Origin: CAZAMI01 sp964627805 | Lineage (GTDB): Archaea > Thermoproteota > Thermoprotei_A > Sulfolobales > NBVN01 | Length of the DNA: 64,000 bases | Direction of reading: 5' to 3' | NCBI GenBank assembly: GCA_964627805.1 | Contig: CAZVLA010000013.1 | Coordinates: 1-64,000 of the forward strand | Shown here: piece by piece, positions 29,040 through 37,641 of the stretch | Layout of the letters: each line of letters starts with the position of its first letter | How positions within the stretch are numbered: position 1 is the stretch's first letter | The notes under the pieces: generated by a model | What the model was told of the DNA's origin: nothing | Seen by the model: the letters and a program-made list of their open reading frames with translations, nothing else | Databases searched by the model: none | Translations under genes and position numbers: made by a program

Positions 29040-29599
29040 ACGTGAATACCCCTCTGTAGGACTGTTACTAAGCAAAGCAATAAAGATATTATTAGTAAGT
29101 AATTAGCGTAGACCTTAAATCCCGTAACCGTAAGTGTAGATATTACCAAGGTAATAACGACCCTATCTCCCCTTTCCATCAGACCAACACCCTCCATTTT
29201 AAGACCCAAAGATTCTGCCTTAGCTCTCATGTAGCTTATTAGGAATGATGCTGATAAGGTAATGATAATTAACGTATTATTCAAACCTAGAATGCCTAGT
29301 GCTAGTAAATAGCATGCGTCTGAGACCCTATCGCATACAGAATCAAGGAACGACCCGAACGAGCTTCTGAGGCTAGCCGCCTTAGCTATGGCTCCATCCA
29401 CTAAATCCAGAATAGATGATACAACTATTAGTATAGGTATTAATAGTGTAGGACCCTGTAGATACGCACTTATTGGTACGCACAGGCTAATTAGTAATCC
29501 AGTTACTGTAACGTAATTGGGTTTAATACCTTTCCTAGCTAGGTAAGCACCTAACTTATGAAGTACAGGTTTAGCAGCACCTCTAAACTTCGTTAGCAA
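29018..29599 (-). CDS. CDP-alcohol phosphatidyltransferase-family enzyme
   Basis: 193 aa integral membrane enzyme of ether-lipid head-group synthesis. The catalytic motif appears as DLVDGAIAKAASLRSSFG followed by FLDSVCDRVSD, with all four aspartates and AK for AR. Several hydrophobic spans follow. In archaea the likely substrate is CDP-archaeol (for example archaetidylinositol-phosphate synthase). Confidence 0.88.
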   Translation of the reverse strand: MLTKFRGAAKPVLHKLGAYLARKGIKPNYVTVTGLLISLCVPISAYLQGPTLLIPILIVVSSILDLVDGAIAKAASLRSSFGSFLDSVCDRVSDACYLLALGILGLNNTLIIITLSASFLISYMRAKAESLGLKMEGVGLMERGDRVVITLVISTLTVTGFKVYANYLLIISLLLCLVTVLQRGIHVWHKLRK

Positions 29600-29704
29600 G
29601 TACGTATCACCTAATTCCTAATACTAGTACCAATCCTTAAACTTAAGCAATTAATAACTAATGAGAACTACACCTTAAATTCCGCAAGTGTAACTACTTA
29701 CTTG

Positions 29705-29758
29705 ATGTTGAGGAATCCGGGATCTGAGCATGTGCTATGATGTATGAAATACTTCTGA
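29705..29758 (+). ncRNA. Box C/D guide sRNA
   Basis: C box ATGTTGA (29705-29711), 12-nt guide, D' CTGA (29724-29727), 9-nt spacer, C' ATGATGT (29737-29743), 11-nt guide, D CTGA (29755-29758). Both guides have the length needed to direct 2'-O-methylation five bases from D/D'. It lies alone in a 212-base gap. Targets not assigned. Confidence 0.7.
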
Positions 29759-29811
29759 AGATTTCATTAAGGTATAATAACCCTATACGTTACAGAGCTT
29801 AGGTGCTCTAA

Positions 29812-30126
29812 TTGGGTAAGATAAAGAAGCTAATACTCGTAACCTCACCAAATCACCCGCTGGATAAGCATTTTAGGAAGATATCGAAGAGGCTTTCCGA
29901 TGAGTTAGGTGTTGATTTAGAGGTGAGAATCGAGGATTACGTATTGTTAGTTAATTACGGTGATGTTGATGAGTTTGGCATGACATGGTTACCTCAACTT
30001 CTTGCCGAGCTTGATGACGGTAGTATAGTGAAGGTACTTACTAAACCTAATCTAACTCGTGAGGGTAAGTTAGATGAGGAGTTAGACTATAAATACGCAC
30101 TCTCTAAGTTAATGAAGGAGAAGTAA
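29812..30126 (+). CDS. Hypothetical protein upstream of aKMT
   Basis: 104 aa, TTG start, beginning GKIKKLILVTSPNHPLDKHF. Predicted alpha/beta, soluble, with an acidic middle. No known motif. One base separates it from the methyltransferase gene, so they share a transcript. Function unknown. Confidence 0.6.
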   Translation: MGKIKKLILVTSPNHPLDKHFRKISKRLSDELGVDLEVRIEDYVLLVNYGDVDEFGMTWLPQLLAELDDGSIVKVLTKPNLTREGKLDEELDYKYALSKLMKEK

Positions 30127-30127
30127 G

Positions 30128-30604
30128 GTGTGTGGGTACATAAGAGTACCTTTCGTACCTACACCACCTCCTGTAGTCAATGCTATGTTAAGGATAGCTA
30201 AGGTTGGGAGTGACGATGTACTCTATGACCTAGGATGCGGTGACGGAAGAATACCCATAATGGCTGTTGAGCTATTTAATGTTAGGAAGGCAGTATGCAT
30301 TGAGATAAGGGATGACCTTTACAAAAGAGCGCTAGAGGAGGTTAGAAAGAGGGGTTTAGAGGATAGGGTGGTCGTAATCAATGACGATATGTTCAACGTG
30401 GATATATCAGAGGCAACCGTAGTTACGTTATTCCTACTAACAGCTGTTAATAGGGAGTTAAGACCCAAGCTTGAAAAGGAATTAAGGAAGGGATCCAGGG
30501 TAGTCTCCCATGAATTCGAAATACCTGGGTGGAGACCTGCAAAGGTAGTTATTTACTATGACGGCATAATAAATCATAAGATATATTTATACGTTAAAGA
30601 ATGA
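30128..30604 (+). CDS. aKMT-type protein lysine methyltransferase
   Basis: 158 aa. Motif I is YDLGCGDGRIPI and motif II is AVCIEIRDDL. The family blocks ISEATVVTLFLLTAVN and RVVSHEFEIPGW match, from memory, the Sulfolobus broad-specificity aKMT that methylates surface lysines of many proteins including Cren7. The N-terminal VPFVPTPPPVV also fits. GTG start. Alternative: another small class I methyltransferase. Confidence 0.82.
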   Translation: MCGYIRVPFVPTPPPVVNAMLRIAKVGSDDVLYDLGCGDGRIPIMAVELFNVRKAVCIEIRDDLYKRALEEVRKRGLEDRVVVINDDMFNVDISEATVVTLFLLTAVNRELRPKLEKELRKGSRVVSHEFEIPGWRPAKVVIYYDGIINHKIYLYVKE

Positions 30605-30617
30605 TTGGTATTACTGG

Positions 30618-30667
30618 ATGATGAGTGGCGTCCTAGAATGATAAGTGATTGAAGGACCACTAGCTGA
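30618..30667 (+). ncRNA. Candidate box C/D guide sRNA overlapping a gene end
   Basis: C box ATGATGA (30618-30624), 12-nt guide, D'-like ATGA (30638-30641), 3-nt spacer, C' GTGATTGA (30645-30652), 11-nt guide, D CTGA (30664-30667). Spacing is close to ideal. D' is degenerate and the last bases run antisense into the 3' end of the next gene. Confidence 0.55.
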
Positions 30668-32669
30668 TATCTCTAAGGCTCTCAAAGAAATTATCTAGAT
30701 TGCTTACTACGAAACCTCTGTCTTTAGCTTCTCTCTCAATTAATAATCTACGTTGCGCTCTCACAAGTTCTAATATAAATGGCTTACTAGTGGTTCTAGG
30801 TACTTCTTTAGATCTTAGTAGTGCTGGTAATATCACCTTATTAACTAATAAATTAGATATAGGGCATAAGTCAATGCAAGAAAGACATCTCAAGCACTTA
30901 CTCTTACTTATTACTGGTTTCTGATTAATTACTTTAATGGCTTCAGTAGGGCATATACTCTCGCAAAGTCCGCAATTAACGCAGAAGGCATATCTAATGC
31001 CTACCTTAAGTACTAATGACAGTAATTCCATAAAGTTTTCCCCATCGATAATTATTCTTAAACTACGTGAGTCAATGATTATTCTAGAGTCTCCAGCATT
31101 AATTACACTTAATTCGTTTTTAAGACTGCTTAAGTTACCAATTAGGAAGTAATTCTCGATTAAGCCATTAATAACTTTTCCCTCTTTGAAAAATATCTCA
31201 GCGTGCCTCCCTTCACGATCTAATTTAAGCTCTATCTTAGTCGGTGAGCGAAGAGATAGTTCACGAATCCAATCACTTACTTTCTTCATTCCCAACCATA
31301 TCTCAACCCTTCTCCTCCCCTGCCCTAGTGGATCTAACCATCTCCAAAGGTGATAGCGAACCCAGTTTATGTCCTTATTTAGTTTCCTCCTCCAGAACTC
31401 CAGCTCTCTAACCCACCTGCTCCATATGTGAGGGAATTTCTTACTTACTATGTGGTACTCAGCCATGTAAGCTGCTGGACAGAGGAAGCACCCCAGTCTA
31501 TCAAATCCCTGGAAATAGAGTTCATTAACGGGTAATCCTTCACTGATTATGTACAGCCACTCACATAATTGATCCCATTCACGAATAGGCGTTATATTGA
31601 GTGCATATGGCAACCATTTATTCCTCCATACGGAACCTACCCAAGACCTATCTACGGACTCTAATGCTCTCTGACCTATTATCGCTAGTAATCCATCACT
31701 GAAAAATCTCTTATAGACTTTAGCGATCGGGGCTAACTTAACAACTTTACAGCACCACCTATAATCTTTAGCTGGCGGACCGAATACCTTGACGGCATCC
31801 CAAAACTTACCATTGGCTGATGCTTCAATTAATTCCAAACCGTACCTATTAGTTACATACTCAACATTTCTAATTACGGGAGGTAACTCGATACCTGTAT
31901 TATTAAATAGTAACTTAGGCTCTATTCCGGCAATTAGGCAGAGATGCAGGGATAGTAGCGAATCCTTACCTCCCGAGTAAGAAAGTATCACAGGCAATCT
32001 AACCTTACTACTCATTATGTATATATGCTTAACAGACTTCGACACTAACTCTCTTAAGTACCCTTCATTAGCTCTATATACATCGTTAAGTGATGTTGAG
32101 CTCTTAAGGTTAGGGTATTTAATAGATGTCTTAATTAATGATTGAACCCTATACTTACCTCTTCTACATAAAGCCAAAGCTATGGGTTCTCCTGAATTGC
32201 TAACTACGACTGCTTGATCACCATCACGGCTGCAGTCACCAAGCACTTCAAGAGGTCTTACTTTATCTCTTCTAAAGACCTTAACTAATCCGTAATTAAT
32301 AGCTAGGAGGATACTGTAACCAGCTAGTCTCCACCTCCACATCAGGTACTTCGGGTCGAAGTAAACCCTACCTACCTTCTCTCCACCAACAATGACCTCC
32401 TTCATGTCGTCGATATGCGGTACCTTATTTAAGTAGGTATTACCTACATTCATGTTCAGGGTTTTTCTAATTATGTCCGTACTAAACTCATTTAACAAAG
32501 CCTCCTCTATTAATTTTAAGTCACCCTCAAAAGCTGGTCTTAAATCGCCTGGCTCCATAATATGTAGTCTCCTAGATTTACCACCGCATATTCCACATAT
32601 TGGTGTTCTTAAAGGAACGTTACAGTTGCTACACCAGTAGAGCTCTTTAATTACTCCCCAACGCCTCAT
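30660..32669 (-). CDS. PAPS-reductase-like PP-loop protein fused to zinc ribbon and ferredoxin domains
   Basis: 669 aa. The N-terminal zinc ribbon (CSNCNVPLRTPICGICGG) is followed by a PUA-like stretch. The N-type PP-loop is LPVILSYSGGKDSLLSL, with conserved YRWCCKVVKLAP and a GCFLCPAAY cysteine motif. The C-terminus has two 4Fe-4S motifs (CGLCESICP and CLRCLSCIDLCP). The fusion is typical of archaeal PAPS/adenylylsulfate-reductase-like proteins; sulfur transfer or RNA thiolation are possible, not shown. Confidence 0.85.
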   Translation of the reverse strand: MRRWGVIKELYWCSNCNVPLRTPICGICGGKSRRLHIMEPGDLRPAFEGDLKLIEEALLNEFSTDIIRKTLNMNVGNTYLNKVPHIDDMKEVIVGGEKVGRVYFDPKYLMWRWRLAGYSILLAINYGLVKVFRRDKVRPLEVLGDCSRDGDQAVVVSNSGEPIALALCRRGKYRVQSLIKTSIKYPNLKSSTSLNDVYRANEGYLRELVSKSVKHIYIMSSKVRLPVILSYSGGKDSLLSLHLCLIAGIEPKLLFNNTGIELPPVIRNVEYVTNRYGLELIEASANGKFWDAVKVFGPPAKDYRWCCKVVKLAPIAKVYKRFFSDGLLAIIGQRALESVDRSWVGSVWRNKWLPYALNITPIREWDQLCEWLYIISEGLPVNELYFQGFDRLGCFLCPAAYMAEYHIVSKKFPHIWSRWVRELEFWRRKLNKDINWVRYHLWRWLDPLGQGRRRVEIWLGMKKVSDWIRELSLRSPTKIELKLDREGRHAEIFFKEGKVINGLIENYFLIGNLSSLKNELSVINAGDSRIIIDSRSLRIIIDGENFMELLSLVLKVGIRYAFCVNCGLCESICPTEAIKVINQKPVISKSKCLRCLSCIDLCPISNLLVNKVILPALLRSKEVPRTTSKPFILELVRAQRRLLIEREAKDRGFVVSNLDNFFESLRDIS

Positions 32670-32771
32670 AGTATTACCCTATGTAATTGCTGATTAATGC
32701 ACTTACTGCCTAATTTAATTTATCCTTGATTCTTATTAACCCCCTCAGTATCCTTCCTTGAGGATCGTGAA

Positions 32772-33905
32772 TTGAGAGTAGCTTACGTGAGTAGGTACCC
32801 ACCCATGCACTGTGGCGTAGCTGAGTATACCCGAATGCTCATTACGTTCCTAAGAAGTGTAGCTCCCTCAATTAAGGTTTATGTCTTCTCGACGAACGAG
32901 TCCTTAGGCACGGAGTATATTGAGGGGGAGAGTAATGTTAGAGTAATACCTTGTTTTAGAAGATTTGAAAGTGATTATACCTCATTATTGAATGCTTTGG
33001 AATCTATAGGTAGCTTAGATTTAATACATATTCAGCATGAGTACGGGATATTCGGATATTCATTAAGTCTATTAAAGGCATTACAGGAGGCTAAAGAGCT
33101 TGGGTTAATTAAGAAGATAGTAATTACTATGCATACGGTTCAGCATCCATTATCAGGGGATTTCAAAGCTATTAATTTCCAGAGAAGCCTTGCAAAGTTC
33201 GTTGATTTGGTCATAGTACATAGTAGGCTTCAAGAATTTGAGCTTCAGGTTCAAGGTGTAAATATAGGTAAGATAGTTAGGATACCACATGGTACATTAC
33301 TTAACCCCTACCTAGGTATGCCTAAGGATAAATTATTAGCTAGTATCGGTGTTAAAGGTAGGTTAGGGAGGCCGTTATTGGTGCTTCCTGGATTCATTAG
33401 AAAGGATAAGGGAGTTGATGTACTAATTAATGCCTTAGATATCTTAAATAAGAAACCAATACTAGTAGTGGCTGGTGAGCCTCGAGATGAGGATGTTCTA
33501 GAGCTAATTAAGGATAGGAAGTACGTAGTATTACTTAGTAAATACCTAAGTAGTGACGAGATACTTAGGGTTACTGCCTCAGCAGATATAATAGTCATGC
33601 CCTATAGGGATAGGCCGGGAACGTACTCCGTAAGTGGCATACTTCACCTCTCTATGGGTGCTTTAAAACCCATCGTGGGTACTAGAGTACCTAGGCTCGT
33701 GGAACTCTATGAGAACGCTAATAAATTAACCGTAACTCCTGAGGACTCTAAGGAATTAGCTAAGGTAATTAACTGGGTACTAAATCATTACGACTACGCA
33801 GTGGTTTACGCTTCATCACTATATAGCTACGCAGTAAGGGTGCAATGGGCGCGGATGGCTAGGAGGCATCTAAGAATTTACAGAAGAATATCTAAGGTTA
33901 AGTAG
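32772..33905 (+). CDS. Glycosyltransferase, GT-B fold (family 4-like)
   Basis: 377 aa. The N-terminal Rossmann half starts RVAYVSRYPPMHCGVAEYTR, with DLIHIQHEYGIFGY. The C-terminal half has LPGFIRKDKGVDVLINAL and the nucleotide-sugar region PYRDRPGTYSVSGILHLSMG in place of the usual EXXXXXXXE block. TTG start. Probable cytosolic sugar transfer to lipid or polysaccharide. Donor and acceptor unknown. Confidence 0.85.
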   Translation: MRVAYVSRYPPMHCGVAEYTRMLITFLRSVAPSIKVYVFSTNESLGTEYIEGESNVRVIPCFRRFESDYTSLLNALESIGSLDLIHIQHEYGIFGYSLSLLKALQEAKELGLIKKIVITMHTVQHPLSGDFKAINFQRSLAKFVDLVIVHSRLQEFELQVQGVNIGKIVRIPHGTLLNPYLGMPKDKLLASIGVKGRLGRPLLVLPGFIRKDKGVDVLINALDILNKKPILVVAGEPRDEDVLELIKDRKYVVLLSKYLSSDEILRVTASADIIVMPYRDRPGTYSVSGILHLSMGALKPIVGTRVPRLVELYENANKLTVTPEDSKELAKVINWVLNHYDYAVVYASSLYSYAVRVQWARMARRHLRIYRRISKVK

Positions 33906-33956
33906 AGACTAATCACAAGAACCCTTTAATACCCCCCTATAATTACGGGTGGGGAG

Positions 33957-34220
33957 GTGAGCGTACTAAGCTTTATACAGCAACTAACGACTCAGCTTAT
34001 GTCAATAGCTTGGCTTCTCTTTCTAGTCACTTGGATAGTTGGTTGGGCAATAAAAGGTTCTCCAGTTCCTTTCCATAAAGTTAAGAGAGCTGGGCAGAGC
34101 CTAGTTGAGGATGCAGTAATGGCTGCGTTCTGGATGGCTATGGGCTCAACTATCTTCGCTATAATATCGTACATAGTCAATAATGTATACCAACCGATGC
34201 CACCTGCACCCTCACCTTAG
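33957..34220 (+). CDS. cedA1: CedA1, small pilin-like subunit of the Ced DNA import system
   Basis: 87 aa, two hydrophobic helices (about 13-32 and 53-75) joined by a basic loop GSPVPFHKVKRAGQSLVEDA. This fits the VirB2-like architecture known for CedA1, whose product forms a pilus in related crenarchaea. GTG start close to a TATA-like CTTTAATACC. First of three tightly spaced genes in the order reported for Sulfolobales, cedA1-cedA-cedA2. Confidence 0.8.
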   Translation: MSVLSFIQQLTTQLMSIAWLLFLVTWIVGWAIKGSPVPFHKVKRAGQSLVEDAVMAAFWMAMGSTIFAIISYIVNNVYQPMPPAPSP

Positions 34221-34234
34221 AAGGTGATGCCTAG

Positions 34235-35605
34235 TTGGACATACTTATACTAGCATCTAGCTTAGCGATGCTAAGCTACGTAATTGGTGTTATAGTATAT
34301 GCTTTACCTGTGCCCTATAGGCCTATTAAGAAACTAGGTATGGCTTTCATAATTGATGCTATCGTAGCAATGATTCTAATAACTATCTATAACGTATTCA
34401 TTTACGTAGGTGACTTCATATTAAATCTACTTAATTTAACGTGGCTTGACTTTTATAGATGGTTGGTAAGTAGAACAGCTGTGTTAGTTGGTGTATTTAC
34501 GGGGCTTTCATACTTACTATCAATGATTAAGGTCTCGCAGTACTCATTTATTCTCTCTCCCCTTAATCTAGTCCTTACGTATATCTCACTTTCCCTATCT
34601 GCATTAAAGATTGTCTACTTTCTCTCGACACTCATCTTTAAGTTTCGTAAGGAGTTAGTACTACTTGGAGTGCTTCTTTACTCATTACCGTTTAGGATAG
34701 GTAAGGGAGTAGGGGCGTTCTTAATAGCTTGTTCAATAGTACTCTACGTCGGTTTCCCTCTAATGCCTGCTTTCGTGAGTTACTTTGAGGGTAACATAAT
34801 TAGTAGCGGTAACTTCGGACCGACCACAATATATGGTACTATAGTTGATGGAGCTGGTAATTACCTACCGTACTCAGTACTTTTAGTATACCTAAAGAAA
34901 GTAAGTAGCCCTCACGCAATACCGTCGGCAGTAATACTAACTAATGATAGAGGTAAGTTCGTATTAGGTGATGGTAAGGATATAATACCTAAGAACACTA
35001 CGTTGTATCTACGTGTAGAGTATTTAGGCTACGTATTTGTACCTCAGCCAAATGAATTCATCGCTAAAGGATTTAAGAAGAATATAGTATTGAGGGTGAA
35101 TTCCATTATTTACTCAGCAGGTGTAGCATTACTCATACCTTTTAACTATGTATTACTGAATAAGTTCATTACTGGCAACCTAATCGATGTAACATTAAAG
35201 CCTATTAGTAATAATAAAGTACTAAGCTTAACACTAATTAAGTACCACAGCACACCAATATACAGAATAGCAATCAATAACAAAGAATATATATGTAATT
35301 GGTCGGTCTTGAGCTGGAGGGGTATTAAATTAAGTTCTTGCACATTAAACATTAAGCTAAGTAATGACTTATTCAATATAATAATATTCCATGAATCTAT
35401 GGAACCCAAGAGACCCAATGTAAATCAGAAGAGATTACTATTATTAAGTGGTATAAGCGACTTAATAGCTGGCTACATATCATTAGGTGTTTCACTTCTT
35501 TACTCATTGATTTTCCTGCCAGGTATGTACGTCTCACTTCTCTTAGCTATGTCAGCGGCTCTTTCTAGGGTATTAGGTGGTGGAATAAGAATTAAGCTAA
35601 TATAG
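34235..35605 (+). CDS. cedA: CedA, polytopic channel protein of the Ced DNA import system
   Basis: 456 aa. Several transmembrane spans in residues 1-190. A loop domain follows at about 195-395, containing a TTR/carboxypeptidase-regulatory-like beta sandwich (TIYGTIVDGAGNYLPYSVLL, TNDRGKFVLGDG). Two or more C-terminal spans follow (about 400-450). CedA is the putative DNA channel of crenarchaeal interspecies DNA import. TTG start with AAGGTGATG at 34221-34229. The ATPase CedB is not in this window. Confidence 0.78.
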   Translation: MDILILASSLAMLSYVIGVIVYALPVPYRPIKKLGMAFIIDAIVAMILITIYNVFIYVGDFILNLLNLTWLDFYRWLVSRTAVLVGVFTGLSYLLSMIKVSQYSFILSPLNLVLTYISLSLSALKIVYFLSTLIFKFRKELVLLGVLLYSLPFRIGKGVGAFLIACSIVLYVGFPLMPAFVSYFEGNIISSGNFGPTTIYGTIVDGAGNYLPYSVLLVYLKKVSSPHAIPSAVILTNDRGKFVLGDGKDIIPKNTTLYLRVEYLGYVFVPQPNEFIAKGFKKNIVLRVNSIIYSAGVALLIPFNYVLLNKFITGNLIDVTLKPISNNKVLSLTLIKYHSTPIYRIAINNKEYICNWSVLSWRGIKLSSCTLNIKLSNDLFNIIIFHESMEPKRPNVNQKRLLLLSGISDLIAGYISLGVSLLYSLIFLPGMYVSLLLAMSAALSRVLGGGIRIKLI

Positions 35606-35614
35606 GGTGAGGAA

Positions 35615-35800
35615 ATGATGAGTAGGTTAAGAAGATATAGCATAGAAATTCTATTGACGGTATTTATAGTGTCTGTACTCCTAAGTGAGGCTGATAACGC
35701 ATCCCGTAGCGATATAATTATACTTTCCATAGTGTTAATTACGGCTTTAATAGCTACTAGGTTTCTTAGGAAAACCTTAGGTACCGTAGCTACACTCTAG
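35615..35800 (+). CDS. cedA2: CedA2-like small membrane protein
   Basis: 61 aa with two hydrophobic segments (about 9-24 and 33-49) and basic ends. Position directly after cedA and size fit CedA2, a small auxiliary membrane protein of the Ced complex. Assignment rests on context more than sequence. ATG preceded by GGTGAGG. Confidence 0.65.
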   Translation: MMSRLRRYSIEILLTVFIVSVLLSEADNASRSDIIILSIVLITALIATRFLRKTLGTVATL

Positions 35801-35850
35801 TAAGTCGATACGTGGTCTTAATGAGTAATGTGATTAACACTTCAGACCTA

Positions 35851-36099
35851 TTACCTAAATATTACTAAATCTTTCTTACGCCATTTTACACTATCTCTTC
35901 TTAGGTATTCTTCGACACCCTCAGCCGTCCCTTCTATGGATACGAAATATAATTCCTTAACCACCTTACTTCTCACGGCCTTAATTACTTTGTACCTTCT
36001 AGATATCTCTTCAATGATCTTCCGTGCTTCATCGTCATTAAACGTTACGAATACTACATCAGTTCTTACGTACTTAACGCTCCTTAACTGCTTGCTCAT
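35851..36099 (-). CDS. Small hypothetical protein
   Basis: 82 aa, rich in K/R and E, with a beta-alpha-beta look (TDVVFVTFNDDEARKIIEEI ... YFVSIEGTAEGVEEYL). No known motif. Its start overlaps the end of the cysteine-cluster gene by 26 bases, suggesting coupled translation. Confidence 0.6.
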   Translation of the reverse strand: MSKQLRSVKYVRTDVVFVTFNDDEARKIIEEISRRYKVIKAVRSKVVKELYFVSIEGTAEGVEEYLRRDSVKWRKKDLVIFR

Positions 36100-36535
36100 T
36101 AATTACCTGCCCTCCCTTATTACTTAATACGTAGTTATATAGTTTTACCGCTATCTCCAGCTCCTTACTAAAGGCATGGATTACCCTCTGAGGAGCCACG
36201 GAATCTCTCCTTACATTAGCTTGAACCCAATCACAAATAAATGATAGGTGCACCTCACCAGTTTTTATGTTTACTAACAAGGGAAACATACTGCAGGAGG
36301 CAGGTTTCTTATCATGTATTCTACATGAGGAACTAGATACATCGTAGAATGGGCAGAAGCCACTAATAATCCAAAGATAGAATATACCCCCTAGATGCTT
36401 AAATAGTAGTTTAACGTTAAAGCGCTTACTAAGTTCCTTTAATCTCTCAACCTCAGGCTCGGTGACTATTGGGTACTCATTAGGAGTAGTGAAGAAGCAG
36501 CAATGCATGCACCTATAACACTTAAACTCATTCAT
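36074..36535 (-). CDS. YkgJ-family cysteine-cluster protein
   Basis: 153 aa. The N-terminal CYRCMHCCFF and the later FCPFYDVSSSSCRIHDKKPA-SC arrangement give the CxxCxxCC...C...C...C pattern of the YkgJ (UPF0153) family, presumed zinc or Fe-S binding. The enzymatic role is unknown. Three bases after ribK. Confidence 0.85.
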   Translation of the reverse strand: MNEFKCYRCMHCCFFTTPNEYPIVTEPEVERLKELSKRFNVKLLFKHLGGIFYLWIISGFCPFYDVSSSSCRIHDKKPASCSMFPLLVNIKTGEVHLSFICDWVQANVRRDSVAPQRVIHAFSKELEIAVKLYNYVLSNKGGQVINEQAVKER

Positions 36536-36538
36536 GAT

Positions 36539-36943
36539 TTACCCACCACACATAAGCTTTATTGTCACTATATCATTATCGTGTAACATAAGCTCCTTCC
36601 TCAGCCCAATATCGCTGACTACCTCTAATACCTTCGTATCATGTTTACTCCTGAAAGGCCTCAATACGATCACACGTAAACTCCTGTTTCTAAACCTTAT
36701 GAATCCATACCAATAAATGAATCCTCCATAGATTCTACCATTACGCTCGATATTATTCATGAGGGACGGTTTGCATTTATTTACTAATGAATTTAGATCT
36801 AATTCATTAATTAACTTAATATTTAACGTACCTGGATAAGGATCCTTCTTAAGTAATTCCCTAAATAATTTCCTATATACATCCATAGACATGAACTTCC
36901 TACCTAAGCCTAACCCCGAAGTAACTACTCCTTTAATAATCAC
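36539..36943 (-). CDS. ribK: CTP-dependent riboflavin kinase (archaeal, DUF120)
   Basis: 134 aa. Archaeal RibK fold: GVVTSGLGLGRKFMSM, YPGTLNIKLI, then IYGGFIYWYGFIRF and IVLRPFRSKHD. Makes FMN from riboflavin using CTP. Abuts the endonuclease V stop with no gap. Confidence 0.92.
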   Translation of the reverse strand: MIIKGVVTSGLGLGRKFMSMDVYRKLFRELLKKDPYPGTLNIKLINELDLNSLVNKCKPSLMNNIERNGRIYGGFIYWYGFIRFRNRSLRVIVLRPFRSKHDTKVLEVVSDIGLRKELMLHDNDIVTIKLMCGG

Positions 36944-37612
36944 TTACGCTCTCCTCCTTAACCTTCTCCTCTCTAACTTACTTATTAAGTCAGCAACGTA
37001 CGTAGGTTCGGGGAGGTAGTGATTACCCTTAAACAGTTTAGGAGCTAGCTCCTCAATATCACTTAATGACACCTTATGTCCTATACTTAGATATACATAC
37101 TTACTGCCTCTTCTAACAACTAAAGCTGCGGGTTCACTATCTATAAACAGGTATTCCTTACTTCCCACGACTCTTACGTTACCAGTAAGTACCCTCTTAG
37201 CAGCACCTATTGTTGGTACATCAAGTACTACACCTATATGTGACGCTATACCAAACCTCCTAGGATGCGTTATTCCGTGACCATCAACTACTACCAAATC
37301 AGCGTCTCTACCTATGGACTTAGTAAGGACTTCATACGCTTTAAATAAGAGAGGGGCCTCCCTAAAAGCTAGTAGGCCAGGGACGTAAGGTATGTGTATG
37401 GGACCCTTAATGACTACATACTTAATTAATTCGAGGCTAGGGAATGAATGCATCGTAGCAACAGCTAAGCCTATACCCGATACGTAAGATACGTCAAGTC
37501 CAGCAACTAGGCTTATCTTACTTAAATCTAATGAGACATTAGTTATTACTAGAGATGATAACTTCCTTTGAAGGGCTATAGCTTTAGATGCTTTAAACTC
37601 TATATTATCCAT
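36944..37612 (-). CDS. nfi: Endonuclease V
   Basis: 222 aa. Cleaves next to deaminated bases, mainly hypoxanthine. Blocks: VAGLDVSYVSGIGLAVA (catalytic Asp), PYVPGLLAFREAPLL with the damage-recognition Tyr and catalytic Glu, and VVDGHGITHPRRFGIASHIG with the second Asp. Full length. Confidence 0.94.
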   Translation of the reverse strand: MDNIEFKASKAIALQRKLSSLVITNVSLDLSKISLVAGLDVSYVSGIGLAVATMHSFPSLELIKYVVIKGPIHIPYVPGLLAFREAPLLFKAYEVLTKSIGRDADLVVVDGHGITHPRRFGIASHIGVVLDVPTIGAAKRVLTGNVRVVGSKEYLFIDSEPAALVVRRGSKYVYLSIGHKVSLSDIEELAPKLFKGNHYLPEPTYVADLISKLERRRLRRRA

Positions 37613-37641
37613 GACTCCTACACTATCACTTTAAGTATTAA

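Noticed and set aside
30660..32669. DndC/phosphorothioation or defence protein
   Set aside because: PP-loop resembles PAPS reductase family, but no Dnd partners are near and the ferredoxin/zinc-ribbon fusion is a housekeeping-type archaeal architecture.
33992..34180. Antisense frames across cedA1 and other real genes
   Set aside because: Shadows of genuine coding sequence; hydrophobic or serine-rich translations without start signals.
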